NCBI GenBank assembly: GCA_035633415.1
Contig: DASQEZ010000274.1
Coordinates: 1 to 5,818 of the forward strand
Direction: 5' to 3'
From: Fodinibacter sp035633415
Lineage (GTDB): Bacteria; Actinomycetota; Actinomycetes; Actinomycetales; Dermatophilaceae
DNA: 5,818 nt
Shown: positions 4,607 through 5,818 of the stretch, one piece after another
How positions within the stretch are numbered: position 1 is the stretch's first letter
Layout: every line of letters begins with the position of its first letter
Notes under the pieces: model-generated
Told to the model about the DNA's origin: nothing
Database searches by the model: none
Seen by the model: only the letters and a program-made list of their open reading frames with translations
Position numbers and translations under genes: made by a program

Positions 4607-5584
4607 GTGACCCCGCGTTCGCTGTCGAGACCGCAGTGGGAGGCCCTCGCGGCCGCCCACGAGGCCCGCGTCGACGCCGTGACCGCCGCCCATCGGGAAC
4701 GCCGGGCCGGCGGGCGCACCCACCCCGTCGAGGACTTCCTCTTCCGCTACTACGACAACTCGCCGGCGAGGTTGCGGCGGTGGCACCCGGGCGCCGGCGT
4801 CGTGCTCGAGGACGCAGCACCGCACCCCCGCGCCACGTGGACCCACTACCGCACGGCCGGCGATGCGGTCCTGGTCGACGTGCAGGCGTTCCTGGCGGCA
4901 CGGGGTTCGGCCGTCGCCTTCGTGCACCACCTGCTGACGGCGACGGTGTCGCGCCCTCCCCGGCTGGGCTGCTTCGGGCTGCACGAGTGGGCGATGGTCC
5001 ACGGCATCCCCGCGGACGACGTGCGGCACGCCGGCTGGCCACTGCGGCTGGGCAGCGAGGAGACCGACGCGGTGGTGGAGCGGCACGGCATCCGCTGCTC
5101 GCACTTCGACGCCTACCGCTTCTTCACGGAGTCGGCGCGGCCGCGGAACGCGTTGCGCCCCACCCGTGACAGCCAGGTGTCGATGGAGCAGCCCGGGTGC
5201 CTGCATGCCGGCATGGACGTCTACAAGTGGGCCTTCAAGCTGACTCCGCTCGTGCCGAGCGACCTCGTGGCCGACGCGTTCGACCTGGCCCGCGAGATCC
5301 GGGTGCTCGACATGCAGGCCTCGCCCTACGACCTGCGCGAGCTCGGGTACGCACCGGTGCCCATCGAGACGCCCGAGGGAAAGGCGGCCTACGTCGACCG
5401 CCAGGGCCGGTTCGCCCGGCGCTCGAACGCCCTGCGCCACCGCCTGCTGGCCGTGCTCGACGCCGCGACGTCCGCCGCGAGTGCGGAAACGGCTGCCGGA
5501 GCGACCACTTCCGCACTCACGGCGAGGATGCCCGGGGCCGGCGTCAGCGGGGTGCGACGCCGGCGCGGACCAGGCCGTAGGTGA
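4607..5584 (+). CDS. Conserved actinobacterial protein, often labelled 3-methyladenine DNA glycosylase
   Basis: A 325-residue soluble protein matching, from memory, a widespread actinobacterial family whose database name is 3-methyladenine DNA glycosylase. I see no helix-hairpin-helix or other recognised glycosylase motif, so I regard the function as unknown. Conserved-looking blocks are HPVEDFLFRYYDNSPARLRRWHPG (39-62, long run), RPPRLGCFGLHEWAMVH (116-132), RCSHFDAYRFFT (163-174), RPRNALRPTRDSQVSMEQPG (178-197), CLHAGMDVYKWAFKL (198-212) and DMQASPYDLRELGY (235-248). The many His, Cys, Trp and Arg residues in these blocks would suit an active or metal site. GTG at 4607 is chosen for the family-like N-terminus and the TACCGT box 6 nt upstream; there is no Shine-Dalgarno. 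The conserved part ends near residue 285. The last ~40 residues are an Ala/Thr- then Arg/Gly-rich tail that contains an inverted repeat at DNA level and overlaps cimA by 41 bp, so the tail may be recent. Confidence 0.85.
   Translation: MTPRSLSRPQWEALAAAHEARVDAVTAAHRERRAGGRTHPVEDFLFRYYDNSPARLRRWHPGAGVVLEDAAPHPRATWTHYRTAGDAVLVDVQAFLAARGSAVAFVHHLLTATVSRPPRLGCFGLHEWAMVHGIPADDVRHAGWPLRLGSEETDAVVERHGIRCSHFDAYRFFTESARPRNALRPTRDSQVSMEQPGCLHAGMDVYKWAFKLTPLVPSDLVADAFDLAREIRVLDMQASPYDLRELGYAPVPIETPEGKAAYVDRQGRFARRSNALRHRLLAVLDAATSAASAETAAGATTSALTARMPGAGVSGVRRRRGPGRR
5479..5518. repeat. 10-bp inverted repeat, possible bidirectional terminator
   Basis: GAGTGCGGAA (5479-5488) and TTCCGCACTC (5509-5518) are perfect inverted copies around a 20-nt loop. 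The repeat lies inside the last ~35 codons of the plus-strand gene and begins 26 nt after the cimA stop codon on the minus strand. That placement suits a cimA terminator, or a dispersed repeat element that has been captured as coding sequence. Confidence 0.6.
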
Positions 5585-5818
5585 CCGACTCGACCAGGGC
5601 GTCCCAGCTGGCCTCGAGGATGTTGGCCGCGACGCCGATGGTCGTCCACGAGGTCGTGCCGTCGGAGGTCTCGATGAGCACCCGGGTCACGGCATCGGTG
5701 CCGTGGGCGGCATCCAGGATGCGCACCTTGTAGTCGATGAGCTCGAGGTTGCGGATCTCGGGGTAGAACTTCGCCAGCGCCGACCGCAGCGCCTGGTCCA
5801 GCGCGTTGACCGGGCCGT
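5544..5818 (-). CDS. cimA: (R)-citramalate synthase, C-terminal end only
   Basis: The last 90 residues of a protein entering from the right edge and ending with TGA at 5546-5544. The sequence GPVNALDQALRSAL, then KFYPEIRNLELIDYKVRIL, then GTDAVTRVLIETSDG, then WTTIGVAANILEASWDALVES is the C-terminal regulatory (LeuA dimer-type) domain of the CimA-type alpha-isopropylmalate/citramalate synthases. The enzyme condenses pyruvate with acetyl-CoA to (R)-citramalate, giving a threonine-independent route to 2-oxobutanoate and isoleucine; in studied members this domain binds the feedback inhibitor isoleucine. The catalytic TIM barrel is outside the window. The motif NLELIDYKVRIL favours CimA over LeuA, whose domain differs in sequence. 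It converges with and overlaps the plus-strand gene by 41 bp (5544-5584); an inverted repeat at 5479-5518 may terminate it. Confidence 0.93.
   Translation of the reverse strand, partial: GPVNALDQALRSALAKFYPEIRNLELIDYKVRILDAAHGTDAVTRVLIETSDGTTSWTTIGVAANILEASWDALVESVTYGLVRAGVAPR

Noticed and set aside
3935..5440. Minus-strand 501-residue open frame opposite DUF805 and the glycosylase-like gene
   Set aside because: Its Arg/Val/Gly/His-rich translation has no family motif and it covers two recognised plus-strand genes. It is explained by GC bias.
1..5818. CRISPR arrays, transposases, toxin-antitoxin pairs, riboswitches, or a novel defence system
   Set aside because: No regularly spaced repeats, no transposase or nuclease motifs, and no leader matching a riboswitch class I know. 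All large coding regions belong to housekeeping or widespread families.

Overview
High-GC actinobacterial chromosome, most like the Intrasporangiaceae (Janibacter/Phycicoccus/Knoellia relatives). This placement rests on the very strong G/C third-position bias, on tRNA genes without encoded CCA, and on the protein families present (DUF805, an actinobacterial '3-methyladenine glycosylase-like' protein, CimA, GluRS). It is an inference from reading, not a search result.

Layout. Positions 1-560 form a tRNA block read on the minus strand: tRNA-Gln(CUG) at 489-560, tRNA-Glu(CUC) at 309-381, then a strong hairpin terminator at 270-299. Next on the same strand comes a very short remnant (69-143) of what looks like a bile acid:sodium symporter family (BASS) gene. 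It keeps its Shine-Dalgarno and first ~22 codons, then breaks off into a second tRNA-Gln(CUG) gene that runs off the left edge (1-55). Upstream of the block, all on the minus strand, lie gltX (680-2266), a fumarylacetoacetate hydrolase-family gene (2279-3049) and an SGNH/GDSL esterase lipoprotein (3066-3974). They are spaced 12-16 nt apart in the transcription order esterase, FAH, gltX, tRNAs. Divergent from these on the plus strand are a small DUF805 membrane protein (4175-4549) and a conserved actinobacterial protein often labelled 3-methyladenine DNA glycosylase (4607-5584). The latter converges on, and overlaps by 41 bp, the 3' end of cimA, which enters from the right edge on the minus strand.

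How the parts fit. gltX sits next to both tRNA species it would charge if this organism, like most actinobacteria, makes Gln-tRNA by the indirect route: a non-discriminating GluRS followed by the GatCAB amidotransferase. The other genes look like ordinary housekeeping or metabolic neighbours.

What stands out: (i) the gene-start-to-tRNA junction near 69-85, which suggests a past recombination or integration at a tRNA-Gln; (ii) an 18-bp perfect palindrome across the 5' end of tRNA-Gln 489-560; (iii) TANNNT boxes 6-9 nt before the starts of FAH, gltX and the glycosylase-like gene, suggesting leaderless or near-leaderless transcripts; (iv) a 10-bp inverted repeat inside the 3' end of the plus-strand gene where it meets cimA. 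I see no CRISPR array, transposase, toxin-antitoxin pair or recognisable new defence system here.
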